Shown here: positions 1 through 7,106 of the stretch, one piece after another
Position numbering within the stretch: the first letter of the stretch is position 1
Layout of the letters: each line of letters opens with the position of its first letter
Assembly (NCBI GenBank): GCA_946415665.1
Contig: CAMKTI010000031.1
Coordinates: 1 to 15,301, forward strand
Source of the DNA: an uncultured Clostridia bacterium
Lineage (GTDB): Bacteria > Bacillota > Clostridia > Lachnospirales > CAMVHY01
Reading direction: 5' to 3'
Length of the DNA stretch: 15,301 nt
Notes under the pieces: model-generated
Databases searched by the model: none
The model's input: only the letters and a program-made list of their open reading frames with translations
Told to the model about the DNA's origin: nothing
Program-made: the position numbers and the translations under genes

Positions 1-232
1 TTTTCATAGCTGCTAAAATTTTGGCAATTGTCCCGTTCTGCGACCATCTACTAAATTTCATATAAATTGTGTGCCAGTTTCCATATTTTTTTGGTAATGC
101 CCTCCATTTGCAGCCATTCTCTACTATGTAAAGTATCGCACACATGAATTTGTAGTTTGATATCTCCGCCGGTTTCCTCGCTATCGGCATTAATCCCTCT
201 AGCTTTTTACATTGTATTTTTGTAAGTTTCAT
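1..232 (-). CDS. IS5-family transposase, N-terminal part (runs off window edge)
   Basis: The minus strand from an ATG at 230-232 is open to base 2 (77 codons), with no stop before the window edge. The product begins MKLTKIQCKKLEGLMP and continues with the segment YKFMCAILYIVENGCKWRALP (residues about 27-47), followed by YGNWHTIYMKFSRW. The pattern of an ILYI helix, then an invariant G-x-x-W-R-x-L-P, then W-x-T-[IV]-Y-x-[KR]-F-x-R-W is the classic N-terminal DUF4096 domain of IS5-family (IS427-like) transposases, usually a helix-turn-helix DNA-binding region. The catalytic DDE region would lie beyond the window, often in a second frame reached by programmed frameshifting. Intactness cannot be judged. 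A purine-rich AAGGAAAG about 15 bases upstream is a weak ribosome site. Family assignment is confident; activity is unknown. Confidence 0.85.
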   Translation of the reverse strand, partial: MKLTKIQCKKLEGLMPIARKPAEISNYKFMCAILYIVENGCKWRALPKKYGNWHTIYMKFSRWSQNGTIAKILAAMK

Positions 233-292
233 ATCTCTATCTTATCACTTTCCTTTTTGCTCAATCTATTTTTATTTTATGTGAACGCTACC
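1..292 (-). mobile_element. Insertion sequence (IS5/IS427-like), one end inside the window
   Basis: The transposase start lies about 60 bases from a likely outer end at 292: on the minus strand the element would begin GGTAGCGTTCACATAAAAT. IS427-group elements typically have their transposase start 50-70 bases inside the terminal inverted repeat and duplicate a TNA target. The three bases just outside, 293-295 (TAA on plus, TTA on minus), fit that. The other terminal repeat is outside the window, so this end is an inference from spacing and target preference, not a matched inverted repeat. Confidence 0.5.
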
Positions 293-655
293 TAAATTAT
301 TATTTTGAAGCAAATTTTTAGCAGTTGCTTTAATCTTGTCATACGTTTCAATTGCTTTCTTATATTTCTCAGTGGGCAAACCATTTACGTCATAATACAA
401 ATTACTGCTCAAATAAAGCATTTCTTCAAAATCTTTACTTTCGACAGATTTTAAAATATCATTGTCAAAATTTTTAGCATTTGTAAACCGCTCCTTAAGA
501 CAGTCTAATTCTTGGCCAAAACAAGCTCTTATAAATTCCTTATAGTCTTTTGAAAGATAAAGTTTTGTTATAAGTTCAAGAGCGCCATCTAAATTTTTTT
601 GTTCATCAAAGTTTAATTCTAAATTTACTTGTTTATCTTCTACTTCATCATCCAT
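272..655 (-). CDS. Hypothetical acidic helical protein, probably truncated by the adjacent IS
   Basis: A 127-aa frame starting MDDEVEDKQVNLELNFDEQK. No family is recognised. It is hydrophilic, rich in Lys/Asp/Glu/Asn and predicted all-helical, with TPR-like spacing of aromatic and Leu residues in the middle (LITKLYLSKDYKEFIRACF; YKKAIETYDKIKATAKNLL) but no clear repeat. The last six codons (GSVHIK) and the stop lie at 272-292, inside what looks like the terminal repeat of the neighbouring insertion sequence, so the natural C-terminus is probably lost. Upstream the frame is open back to a TAA at 677-679 that is also the stop of the membrane peptide at 677-829. No good ribosome site precedes the ATG at 653-655. 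It may therefore be the cytosolic part of a single membrane-anchored protein split by a nonsense change, or a separate, translationally coupled gene. Confidence 0.45.
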   Translation of the reverse strand: MDDEVEDKQVNLELNFDEQKNLDGALELITKLYLSKDYKEFIRACFGQELDCLKERFTNAKNFDNDILKSVESKDFEEMLYLSSNLYYDVNGLPTEKYKKAIETYDKIKATAKNLLQNNNLGSVHIK

Positions 656-676
656 TTTTTCATCTTTTTCTTCATA

Positions 677-829
677 TTAGTTACTGAAATTTCTCAATTT
701 ATATATTTCATAACCAAAACACAAGACCCAAACTATCAAAGCAAGAGCAATATAACCTGAAAAAAATATACTCAATAATATCATCGTGAGAAACGATAGA
801 ATCGATAGTACATAAAATGATTTTTTCAT
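677..829 (-). CDS. Small two-helix membrane peptide (50 aa), possibly the N-terminus of a broken gene
   Basis: A 50-aa frame, MKKSFYVLSILSFLTMILLS at the N-terminus, ending YEIYKLRNFSN-TAA. Two hydrophobic stretches (about residues 5-21 and 23-40), separated by a short SG turn, predict a membrane hairpin with a basic N-terminus (MKK) and a positively charged end (KLR), i.e. both ends in the cytoplasm. Expression is supported by an AAGGGG ribosome site at 840-845, 10 bases before the ATG, and a sigma-A-like promoter at 875-903. The next frame (the 127-aa acidic protein) continues in exactly the same register after the single TAA. The combination would read as membrane hairpin, acidic linker (YEEKDEKMDDEVEDK), then helical domain, which suggests one ancestral gene of about 185 codons. 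Confidence 0.5.
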   Translation of the reverse strand: MKKSFYVLSILSFLTMILLSIFFSGYIALALIVWVLCFGYEIYKLRNFSN

Positions 830-874
830 AAAAGTGATGCCCCTTAAAAAATATAATCAAAAAGCTATACTTTT

Positions 875-903
875 ATTTTACATGATTTTTGATTTTAAAA
901 CAA
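875..903 (-). promoter_or_regulatory. Sigma-A-type promoter for the membrane-peptide gene
   Basis: On the minus strand TTGTTT (898-903) and TAAAAT (875-880) are separated by exactly 17 bases, about 45 bases upstream of the ATG at 827-829. The -10 matches consensus in 5 of 6 positions, the -35 is weak. The rest of the 830-1102 gap is very AT-rich; I see no further gene or confident terminator in it. Confidence 0.4.
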
Positions 904-1102
904 ATCATATTATATTTTTTTTAATTTGCCTTTTATTTTTGTGTTTTTGCTTCGTTTTTATATTTGCGATTTAAATTATTCTTAAGCTTTTGTTTTATTA
1001 GGATTGTCTAAATAAAAATTGCGAGTTAAGAAATATTAGTTACCAGATGTTAATCGAATTTATTTCTTTGTTGTAAAAAAAATATTTAAGTGAGATGGTT
1101 TT

Positions 1103-1948
1103 ATGTTTATTAAAGAAGCTTTACTTTATGGAAAAAAATTTCTAATTGAAAGTAATTCGGGTTTTTTAGATACAATTCTACTCCTGCAAAAAATTACTGG
1201 GCTAGAAAAAGAAAAAATTTTGTTATATGGCAATAAAATTAAATTGGATAAAAATATGACTCAAAAATTTTTATTTATGTTAGAGCAAAGAAAAAAAAAT
1301 ATGCCGGTACAATACATCATAAACCAAGCAGAATTTATGGGAATAAAATTTTATGTCGATGAAAATGTTTTAATTCCGAGATGCGATACAGAAATTTTGG
1401 TCGAGACGATTTTAAATTTTATAAGCCACAACAAAAAAAAATATAGGATTTTAGAATTATGTACAGGTTCGGGATGTATAAGTATATCTTTAAAAAAGTT
1501 TTGTGATAATATTTTAATCAGCGCAATCGATATCGATCCAAAAGCAATCGCCATCGCAAAAAAAAATGCTGATTCGAATGGTGTCAAAATAAAATTTATT
1601 TGTGCCGATATTTTTAAAATGTTTTGTAATGAATTTGCTCAAAATTTTGATATGATAATTTTTAATCCGCCGTATATAAAAACGTGTGAAATAAAAAATT
1701 TAAAAGATAACGTAAAAAAATACGAGCCAATATTAGCTTTAGATGGAGGAGATGACGGATTAAAATTTTATAAATTTATTTTGGAGAATATAAAACATAG
1801 TTGTGATGTTTTTTTTGAAATTGGTTTTGATCAGGCAAGTGATATAAAAAAAATTTTGGTAGAAAATAATTTTTGTGAGATAAAAGTTTTTAAGGATTTA
1901 GCAGGTTTGGACAGAGTTGTTTCAGCAGAAAAAAATATTTATATTTAA
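1103..1948 (+). CDS. prmC: Peptide chain release factor N5-glutamine methyltransferase
   Basis: 281 aa, the usual length for PrmC (HemK), which methylates the Gln of the GGQ motif in release factors RF1 and RF2 using S-adenosylmethionine. Visible motifs: the N-terminal helical domain ending in PVQYI (68-72), the IPR-x-DTE signature (91-97), AdoMet motif I ELCTGSG (118-124), an acidic AIDID (141-145) likely to hold the ribose, and the catalytic NPPY (188-191) that binds the substrate glutamine. The C-terminal FEIG and DLAGLDRVV segments also fit the family. It lies 15 bases upstream of prfA, the gene for one of its substrates, so the two are surely cotranscribed. The ribosome site (AAGTGAG) is weak. 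The gene is rich in A-tracts and uses AAA almost exclusively for Lys. Confidence 0.95.
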   Translation: MFIKEALLYGKKFLIESNSGFLDTILLLQKITGLEKEKILLYGNKIKLDKNMTQKFLFMLEQRKKNMPVQYIINQAEFMGIKFYVDENVLIPRCDTEILVETILNFISHNKKKYRILELCTGSGCISISLKKFCDNILISAIDIDPKAIAIAKKNADSNGVKIKFICADIFKMFCNEFAQNFDMIIFNPPYIKTCEIKNLKDNVKKYEPILALDGGDDGLKFYKFILENIKHSCDVFFEIGFDQASDIKKILVENNFCEIKVFKDLAGLDRVVSAEKNIYI

Positions 1949-1963
1949 AGGGAGTGAAATTTT

Positions 1964-3031
1964 TTGATAACAAAACTTGATGCATTAGAAAAAAAATATG
2001 ATGATATATCGAAAAAAATAAGTGATCCGGAAATTATTAATCAGCAGGAATTATGGCAAAAATTAGTTAAGGAACTTAGTGAATTAGATGAGGTTGTAAA
2101 AAAATATAGAGAATATAAAGGTGTAATTGAAAATATCGAGGAAGCAAAAATTATTTTAGATGATAGAAATGCGGATGAGGAATTAAAAGATCTAGCAAAA
2201 GAAGATTTAAAAATAAATAATAATAAGCGCGATAAAATTTTAGAGCAGATAAAAATTTTATTGTTGCCGAAAGATCCAAATGATAAAAAAAATGTTATTG
2301 TTGAAATTCGTGGGGGAGCAGGCGGAGATGAAGCAAATTTATTTGCCGGAGATTTATTTAGAATGTATTCGCATTATGCTGAGTCAAAAAAATGGCGAAC
2401 GGAGATTTTGAATTTTAATGAGAGTGATATAGGTGGATTTAAAGAAATTGTTTTTATGATTTCTGGAAATGGAGTTTATTCGCGATTAAAATTTGAAAGC
2501 GGAGTTCACAGAGTACAAAGAATTCCCGAAACAGAATCAAATGGCAGGATTCATACTTCGACTGTTACGGTTGCAATTTTGCCTGAAGCGGAAGAAGTTG
2601 ATGTAAAAATAAATCCAAATGATTTGAGAATAGATGTGTTTAGGTCGTCGGGAAACGGTGGACAAAGTGTAAATACAACTGATTCGGCGGTACGAGTTAC
2701 ACATATTCCAACCGGTATAGTAATTTCGTGTCAGGATGAAAAATCGCAGTTAAAAAATAAAGATAAAGCGTTAAAAATTTTAAGAGCCAAATTGTTTGAT
2801 TTAGAAAATGAGAAGCAAAAAAAAATGTTGTCACAGGAAAGAAAAAATCAAGTTGGGACAGGCGATCGAAGCGAACGAATTCGGACTTATAATTTTCCTC
2901 AAAGCCGTGTGACAGATCATAGAATCAATTTGACGCTTTATAAATTAGAAAATATTTTAAATGGAGATTTAGATGAGATAATAGATAGTTTGGTAACTTT
3001 TTATCAGGCGGAAAAATTAAAAAATGCGTAA
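1964..3031 (+). CDS. prfA: Peptide chain release factor 1 (RF1)
   Basis: 355 aa, typical for RF1, which recognises UAA and UAG in the ribosomal A site and triggers release of the finished peptide. The stop-codon recognition tripeptide is P-E-T (188-190), i.e. the PxT of RF1 rather than the SPF of RF2. The peptidyl-tRNA hydrolysis motif GGQ is at 232-234 within SSGNGGQSVN, and the conserved GGAGGDEA (117-124) and TGDRSERIRTYNFPQ segments are present. Start is TTG at 1964-1966, chosen because GGGAGTG lies about 8 bases upstream and the N-terminus (MITKLDALEKKYDDI) aligns with other RF1s. It follows prmC after 15 bases; PrmC should methylate Gln234. No strong intrinsic terminator follows. Confidence 0.97.
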   Translation: MITKLDALEKKYDDISKKISDPEIINQQELWQKLVKELSELDEVVKKYREYKGVIENIEEAKIILDDRNADEELKDLAKEDLKINNNKRDKILEQIKILLLPKDPNDKKNVIVEIRGGAGGDEANLFAGDLFRMYSHYAESKKWRTEILNFNESDIGGFKEIVFMISGNGVYSRLKFESGVHRVQRIPETESNGRIHTSTVTVAILPEAEEVDVKINPNDLRIDVFRSSGNGGQSVNTTDSAVRVTHIPTGIVISCQDEKSQLKNKDKALKILRAKLFDLENEKQKKMLSQERKNQVGTGDRSERIRTYNFPQSRVTDHRINLTLYKLENILNGDLDEIIDSLVTFYQAEKLKNA

Positions 3032-3093
3032 AAGACAATTGTTTAATTATGTTTATCGTATAAAAATTGGTGTATGAGATTTGTAAAATGTAA

Positions 3094-3114
3094 GCAAATA
3101 AAATTTTTGTTTGC
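3094..3114 (+). terminator. Weak hairpin after prfA
   Basis: GCAAAT-AAATTTT-GTTTGC type hairpin (GCAAA at 3094-3098 with TTTGC at 3110-3114, a T-G pair and two more A-T pairs inside), 63 bases after the prfA stop. It is AT-rich and lacks a downstream T-run, so it is at best an inefficient terminator. Confidence 0.2.
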
Positions 3115-3133
3115 ATAATATATAGATAGATAC

Positions 3134-3161
3134 TTGACAATTAGTATTTCTATGGTATACT
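3134..3161 (+). promoter_or_regulatory. Near-consensus sigma-A promoter with extended -10, no gene directly behind it
   Basis: TTGACA at 3134-3139 (perfect), a 16-base spacer ending in TGG, and TATACT at 3156-3161 (5 of 6, with the TGn extension). Transcription should begin near 3168. The next coding start is over 300 bases away and has its own promoter at 3394, so this one either makes a long leader or a separate small RNA. Confidence 0.7.
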
Positions 3162-3167
3162 AAATGC

Positions 3168-3269
3168 GTGTGCTTAATTAAGATCCGATTATCTAAGCAT
3201 ATGCGTTCATTGTTGAAGGAATTATTGATTTTGTATAAGCGTAGAGATTAGGTTTGGATTGTTTTTTTT
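3168..3269 (+). ncRNA. Possible small RNA or long 5' leader (unidentified)
   Basis: Downstream of the 3134 promoter the sequence can fold into a 9-pair stem (GTGTGCTTA at about 3168-3176 with TAAGCATAT at 3194-3202, including G-U pairs) containing an inner GAT/ATC pairing. About 100 bases from the predicted start there is a run of eight T at 3262-3269. I could not identify it as 6S RNA, SRP RNA, tmRNA or a known riboswitch, and there is no clean GC-rich stem before the T-run. It contains no reading frame of note. The claim rests on the promoter plus the fold. The remaining part of the gap (3270-3393) shows nothing recognisable. Confidence 0.25.
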
Positions 3270-3393
3270 ATTTTATTTGCGGTGTAAGATATTTATTGGA
3301 ATTGGTTTTTAATTTGAATTTTCTTGTAATGTATCATTTTGATAAAAATATTTTTATATTTGGTATTGGATGTAAAAATTTTTATATTAGATA

Positions 3394-3422
3394 TTGACAA
3401 ATAAATTTTTTTTTGATACAAT
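3394..3422 (+). promoter_or_regulatory. Strong sigma-A promoter of the 1176-aa gene
   Basis: TTGACA at 3394-3399 (perfect), spacer of exactly 17 bases, TACAAT at 3417-3422 (5 of 6). The start point is expected near 3429, giving a leader of about 50 bases that ends in AGGAG (3465-3469), 8 bases before the ATG at 3478. Confidence 0.8.
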
Positions 3423-3477
3423 GAAAAGCAGTTGCAGTAGTTAATTTGAAAGTTTTTTGTTTTTAGGAGTGATAAAA

Positions 3478-6400
3478 ATGTCAAACAGTAATACAAGTAG
3501 TTATGATGCGTGGAATAGGTTTGTAAGTGATGATGAGCATAATAAGTTGAAATTAGCTTATAGTGAATCTGATTCATCAGGCACAACCAGTTCAGAAGAT
3601 TCAGATAATGAATCCCAAGTTAACACCAAAAAAAAATTAAGCTTCAAGAATAAACTTGTGATGTTTCTATGTGAAAAATTTAAAAGAAAGTGTAGCATCG
3701 ACGACGCGTTAGACTTTTTTAGAAAACGGGGCGACATTTCGGCAGAGGCTTGCGACGCTAATTTTTGGAATGAAATATTGTATTGTGTTAATTTAAACTC
3801 GATTACGATTCAAGATGTATGTAATTTTAAGCAAAATATTTTAAAATTGATTAAAATAGAAAAGGCGAACAAAGAAAAAAGTATAATTATGAGTGTGCTG
3901 TCTAGTGTTATTTATGGTTTCAGTAGTGAGCAACAACCAAAAGAGATTAAATTTGGTATTTCTCCAGAGATGTTAAAGAAATTGCTCGACAACGAGGGGA
4001 AAATTTTTGTTGATTATTTATTAGATGAGGATAGTAAAAAATGTTTAGATGATTTTCGTATTCAATTTAGTGCTTGTAAATACGACTCATGTGAACAGTT
4101 GTTGGATATTGTTCTGAGTGGTCTTAAAGATGGTGAACAAGATACAAAATATGTAATTGGTTTGTTGAAGGTATGTAGTTATTTAACTGGTTGTGGACGT
4201 TTACCGGTTGATGCTAATGGATGGATCAAGATATTTAGCAAAATAAAGATTATGACATTTAAAGAATTTGGAGAAATTAGAAAATGTTTAGAACTAAGAC
4301 AGTTGTTGGGTTTAAAGAATATGGAGTTAATTTTTGCTAAAATTCAACCGAAGTCTTGTACACAGGAAAATTTTTCAATATTTATTAATGCATTTGAGTG
4401 GAGTGTAGCTCTGGATAATTTTAAAGACATTCCGAATCATATTTTAAATATTTTCTTGGTAAATGCTAGTGACAACAGTTTTGATTTTGAGCTTATTCAA
4501 GATTTTGTCGAACAAAAACTTTGTTTGAAATTGTCAGATATAGATAAAGAGTGTTTACATGCTCTGATTTCTAAGGTCAAATCGAGTTCGATTAATTCTA
4601 ATACGTTTAAAGCTCTTGTTGAACTTGTTAAAGGCAAGAATATTGTATTGGGTACTCGTAATGACGTTGATGAATTGCGACAGCTTTTATGTGATGTTTT
4701 AAGAATTAGCGAACCAGAACTTGATCTTAGCGATGTAATGGATTTGTTTTTGCTGTATCCTGAAATGCCAAAATTTTGTACAAAAAGTACACTTACTAAT
4801 GAATCTCTTAAATTGGCGTTAGAAGAAATTAAAAAGATTAGTGCGGTAGATTCCAAGAATGAAAAGCTGAGTGGCAATAAAGACGAATTTAGAATCAAGC
4901 TTAAGGAATTTATCGATTTGTTTGAAGATGTTCCTAATAAAATCACGTTTGATAACTTTAAAAATTTGATTTTGGCTGTGCCGAATGATTATTTGGATTT
5001 TGAGTGTCTTGATTATGTACTTCAAAAAACAAATATAGAAAATTATGAGGTGGGGTTATGTAAGTTTTTTGAAACTGATGTGCTGAAAAAAATTAGTAAA
5101 TACAAATTTGATTTAAAGCATGTGCGTGATTTCTTCGATAAATATTTGTCCGGCGAATCGGTCAAAGATTATAAATTCAAAGCAGAAACATTTGGATCTA
5201 TTGTTGACATGATAATACAGTCTAACAAGGATTGTAGTTGTAATAACAAGAACATAGAATGGTTATTGCAAGAATGTCATGATGCTAGTGTCACATTGGA
5301 AAAGGACAAGTTTGTTAGTCTCATAAAAAAAGGAAATGTGAATAAAAAAGGCGTAAAAGTTGAAAAGATTAAGTGGTTGTGCATGTATAATTTCATAAAT
5401 AAAATAGTATCCCCAGAATCAGGATTTTTTAGTAACGGAAAAATTGAGTTCGATCAGAGTGGAATTTCTGAAATACATCAAAGATCAAACTTTGATTTTG
5501 ATAACGATAATTTAAGTGTTTTCATCGACAATATTCTTAAATTAAAAAAATTTGTTACTGGCGATCAGTTATTTGAAATTACTTTAAATCATATACCTTA
5601 TGGTGGTTTGAAGAGTTTAGGTGTGTTTAAAAAAGTTGTTTATTATTGTTTTGAAAATGTAGAAAATTATAATTCGGATATACAAATTCCTATTGATTAC
5701 TGTCATAAAATTGATTCCAAACTATATAGTGAACTTTTGAAAACATTTGAAGATGAGAGTTTATCATATGATGATTTCAAAACGCTGAACAGTAGATTTT
5801 TTAGCGGACAACAGTCTGGTAATCTTGTAGATTTTTTGTTTGGTCTGTTTAGTGAAAATAAAACAAATGCAAACGTAAGCAACATAGATCATACAGTTTT
5901 GAAAAAAAAGTTAAAGAAAGGAACTTTGTTCAACCAAGAATTAAATGGTGTATTTTCAAAATTTGGAGATAAAAAGTTGCCAAAGAATGATTTTGTTGAA
6001 ATTCTGATGTTAGCCAAAGATGACACCTTGACTAAAAACGACTTTATTACTTTGTTTCAAAAATATTGTAAAGATAAAATCGAAACAGAAAATAGTGGCG
6101 ATATATTAAATAAAATTGCTAGCAAATTTTCTGATGCAAGTAAAGAAGATTTGCAAGCTTGTTTGGTAGAGTTGAATGCGGAAAAAGGAATAACCCAATT
6201 ATTAGATGATATAAAAAAAGATTTTTCTGTTCTGTTTAAATTAACTGATCAAAAGTTAAAAGAGTATGGCTTAAGTATTCTATTAAATCAAAGTGATCAA
6301 GGACATGATATGCAAAATAATATACCGGAAAATGTAGTGAATGCAAATTACTCACAATTAAATCAAAATCTTAATCAAGAATTGCTTAATCAAAATAATG

Positions 6401-7008
6401 AAGAAAATGATTTGAATGGTATGATGCAAGGTGTTCAAGATATTGCTATTGGAGTTGTAGAAAACTTGGACGAAGGAAAGTATGGTACCAGAATGAGTAT
6501 AATAGATTTTAAAACCAAATATCCCAACATTTGGAGTAACCTTGACAAAGAACAACGAGTTTATCTGCAAATGATCTTGGGTTATAAGCAAAGTCTATTG
6601 CTTACTATCTTTTGTTTATCCTTAAATTGCGTGCTATTTGTTCCTGCAACGACAGTCACTTATTGTTTGGGTGTATTTTTTATTATTTATTTTCTATTGA
6701 AATTAACAGGAGAGAGAACTAAAAACCGCTTAACCGAAATGGTACAAGGGAAAAGTCGAAAATCAAGTTTTTGGGATAGATTGTTTGTGTGGAATAAATG
6801 TATTGAAGATGCCATTGCAATGTGTTGTACTAAGAAAAAGAGTGGGAATAGTAATAATGATAATTATGAAGAAATGAAAGATAGTATTCTTAATGTTATG
6901 TTGCCCGAGCGCGTATCTTTTTTTAACACCGCATCATCGTGCAAAAATACGGTGTTACGCATGGTAAATAGGGTATCCAGTGTGTTGGACCATAATGTTT
7001 TATCATAG
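3478..7008 (+). CDS. Very large unrecognised helical protein with C-terminal membrane hairpin (1176 aa)
   Basis: Start ATG 3478, set by AGGAG at 3465-3469; the upstream in-frame TTG at 3457 overlaps that ribosome site. No family is recognised. Layout: residues 1-45 are Ser/Asp/Glu-rich and disordered-looking; about 55-930 is helical, Cys-containing and has a degenerate motif [ILM/V]-[TSP]-x-x-[DEN]-F at 259-264, 294-299, 489-494, 762-767, 834-839 and 851-856, suggesting a helical solenoid; about 936-984 is Asn/Gln-rich (SQLNQNLNQELLNQNNEEND); about 1038-1076 holds two adjacent hydrophobic helices split by VPAT; and 1077-1176 is a hydrophilic tail. There is no signal peptide. The protein probably sits on the inner face of the membrane, anchored near its C-terminus. 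AAG for Lys is much commoner than in prmC. It is a lone gene between its own promoter and a bidirectional terminator. A large interaction scaffold or effector is possible, but function is unknown. Confidence 0.85.
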   Translation: MSNSNTSSYDAWNRFVSDDEHNKLKLAYSESDSSGTTSSEDSDNESQVNTKKKLSFKNKLVMFLCEKFKRKCSIDDALDFFRKRGDISAEACDANFWNEILYCVNLNSITIQDVCNFKQNILKLIKIEKANKEKSIIMSVLSSVIYGFSSEQQPKEIKFGISPEMLKKLLDNEGKIFVDYLLDEDSKKCLDDFRIQFSACKYDSCEQLLDIVLSGLKDGEQDTKYVIGLLKVCSYLTGCGRLPVDANGWIKIFSKIKIMTFKEFGEIRKCLELRQLLGLKNMELIFAKIQPKSCTQENFSIFINAFEWSVALDNFKDIPNHILNIFLVNASDNSFDFELIQDFVEQKLCLKLSDIDKECLHALISKVKSSSINSNTFKALVELVKGKNIVLGTRNDVDELRQLLCDVLRISEPELDLSDVMDLFLLYPEMPKFCTKSTLTNESLKLALEEIKKISAVDSKNEKLSGNKDEFRIKLKEFIDLFEDVPNKITFDNFKNLILAVPNDYLDFECLDYVLQKTNIENYEVGLCKFFETDVLKKISKYKFDLKHVRDFFDKYLSGESVKDYKFKAETFGSIVDMIIQSNKDCSCNNKNIEWLLQECHDASVTLEKDKFVSLIKKGNVNKKGVKVEKIKWLCMYNFINKIVSPESGFFSNGKIEFDQSGISEIHQRSNFDFDNDNLSVFIDNILKLKKFVTGDQLFEITLNHIPYGGLKSLGVFKKVVYYCFENVENYNSDIQIPIDYCHKIDSKLYSELLKTFEDESLSYDDFKTLNSRFFSGQQSGNLVDFLFGLFSENKTNANVSNIDHTVLKKKLKKGTLFNQELNGVFSKFGDKKLPKNDFVEILMLAKDDTLTKNDFITLFQKYCKDKIETENSGDILNKIASKFSDASKEDLQACLVELNAEKGITQLLDDIKKDFSVLFKLTDQKLKEYGLSILLNQSDQGHDMQNNIPENVVNANYSQLNQNLNQELLNQNNEENDLNGMMQGVQDIAIGVVENLDEGKYGTRMSIIDFKTKYPNIWSNLDKEQRVYLQMILGYKQSLLLTIFCLSLNCVLFVPATTVTYCLGVFFIIYFLLKLTGERTKNRLTEMVQGKSRKSSFWDRLFVWNKCIEDAIAMCCTKKKSGNSNNDNYEEMKDSILNVMLPERVSFFNTASSCKNTVLRMVNRVSSVLDHNVLS
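6911..6960. repeat. Inverted repeat inside the 3' end of the 1176-aa gene
   Basis: AACACCG (6925-6931) and CGGTGTT (6950-6956) form a perfect 7-base inverted repeat with an 18-base loop. GCGT (6911-6914) and ACGC (6957-6960) could extend it across a one-sided bulge. It is unusually GC-rich for the region and lies about 50 bases before the stop codon. Confidence 0.4.
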
Positions 7009-7042
7009 TATTTTATAAATGGATTTGACTTAATTTTTTAGT

Positions 7043-7083
7043 AAAAAAAGACAGCAGAAATTTTAACTCTGCCGTCTTTTTTT
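7043..7083. terminator. Bidirectional intrinsic terminator
   Basis: Stem GACAGCAGA (7050-7058) with TCTGCCGTC (7068-7076), nine pairs including one wobble, with A7 before (7043-7049) and T7 after (7077-7083). It terminates the 1176-aa gene on the plus strand and the truncated gene copy on the minus strand. It is a diverged duplicate of the hairpin at 7433-7470. Confidence 0.85.
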
Positions 7084-7106
7084 GCTCTGAATCAAATTAA
7101 ATCAAA

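Noticed and set aside
881..918. Possible terminator ATGATTT-N13-AAATCAT followed by T-rich DNA
   Set aside because: No plus-strand gene lies upstream to be terminated, the stem is AT-only, and it overlaps the minus-strand promoter.
986..1014. Candidate promoter for prmC (TTGTTT, spacer 17, TAAAAA)
   Set aside because: Both boxes are weak and such matches are frequent in DNA this AT-rich; not supported enough to annotate.
1351..1587. Minus-strand reading frame inside prmC
   Set aside because: It is fully overlapped by a gene with clear motifs, has no ribosome site and encodes low-information sequence.
3160..3270. Known structured RNA (6S, SRP, tmRNA, riboswitch)
   Set aside because: No conserved core sequence of any of these could be recognised; kept only as an unidentified candidate transcript.
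3293..3586. 97-codon minus-strand frame over the leader and start of the 1176-aa gene
   Set aside because: The composition (Tyr, His, Ile, Asn-rich) is that of translated AT-rich DNA; it overlaps the promoter and start of a strong gene and has no convincing ribosome site.
5970..6060. EF-hand calcium-binding motifs in the giant protein
   Set aside because: The NDF-containing segments lack the DxDxDG loop residues.
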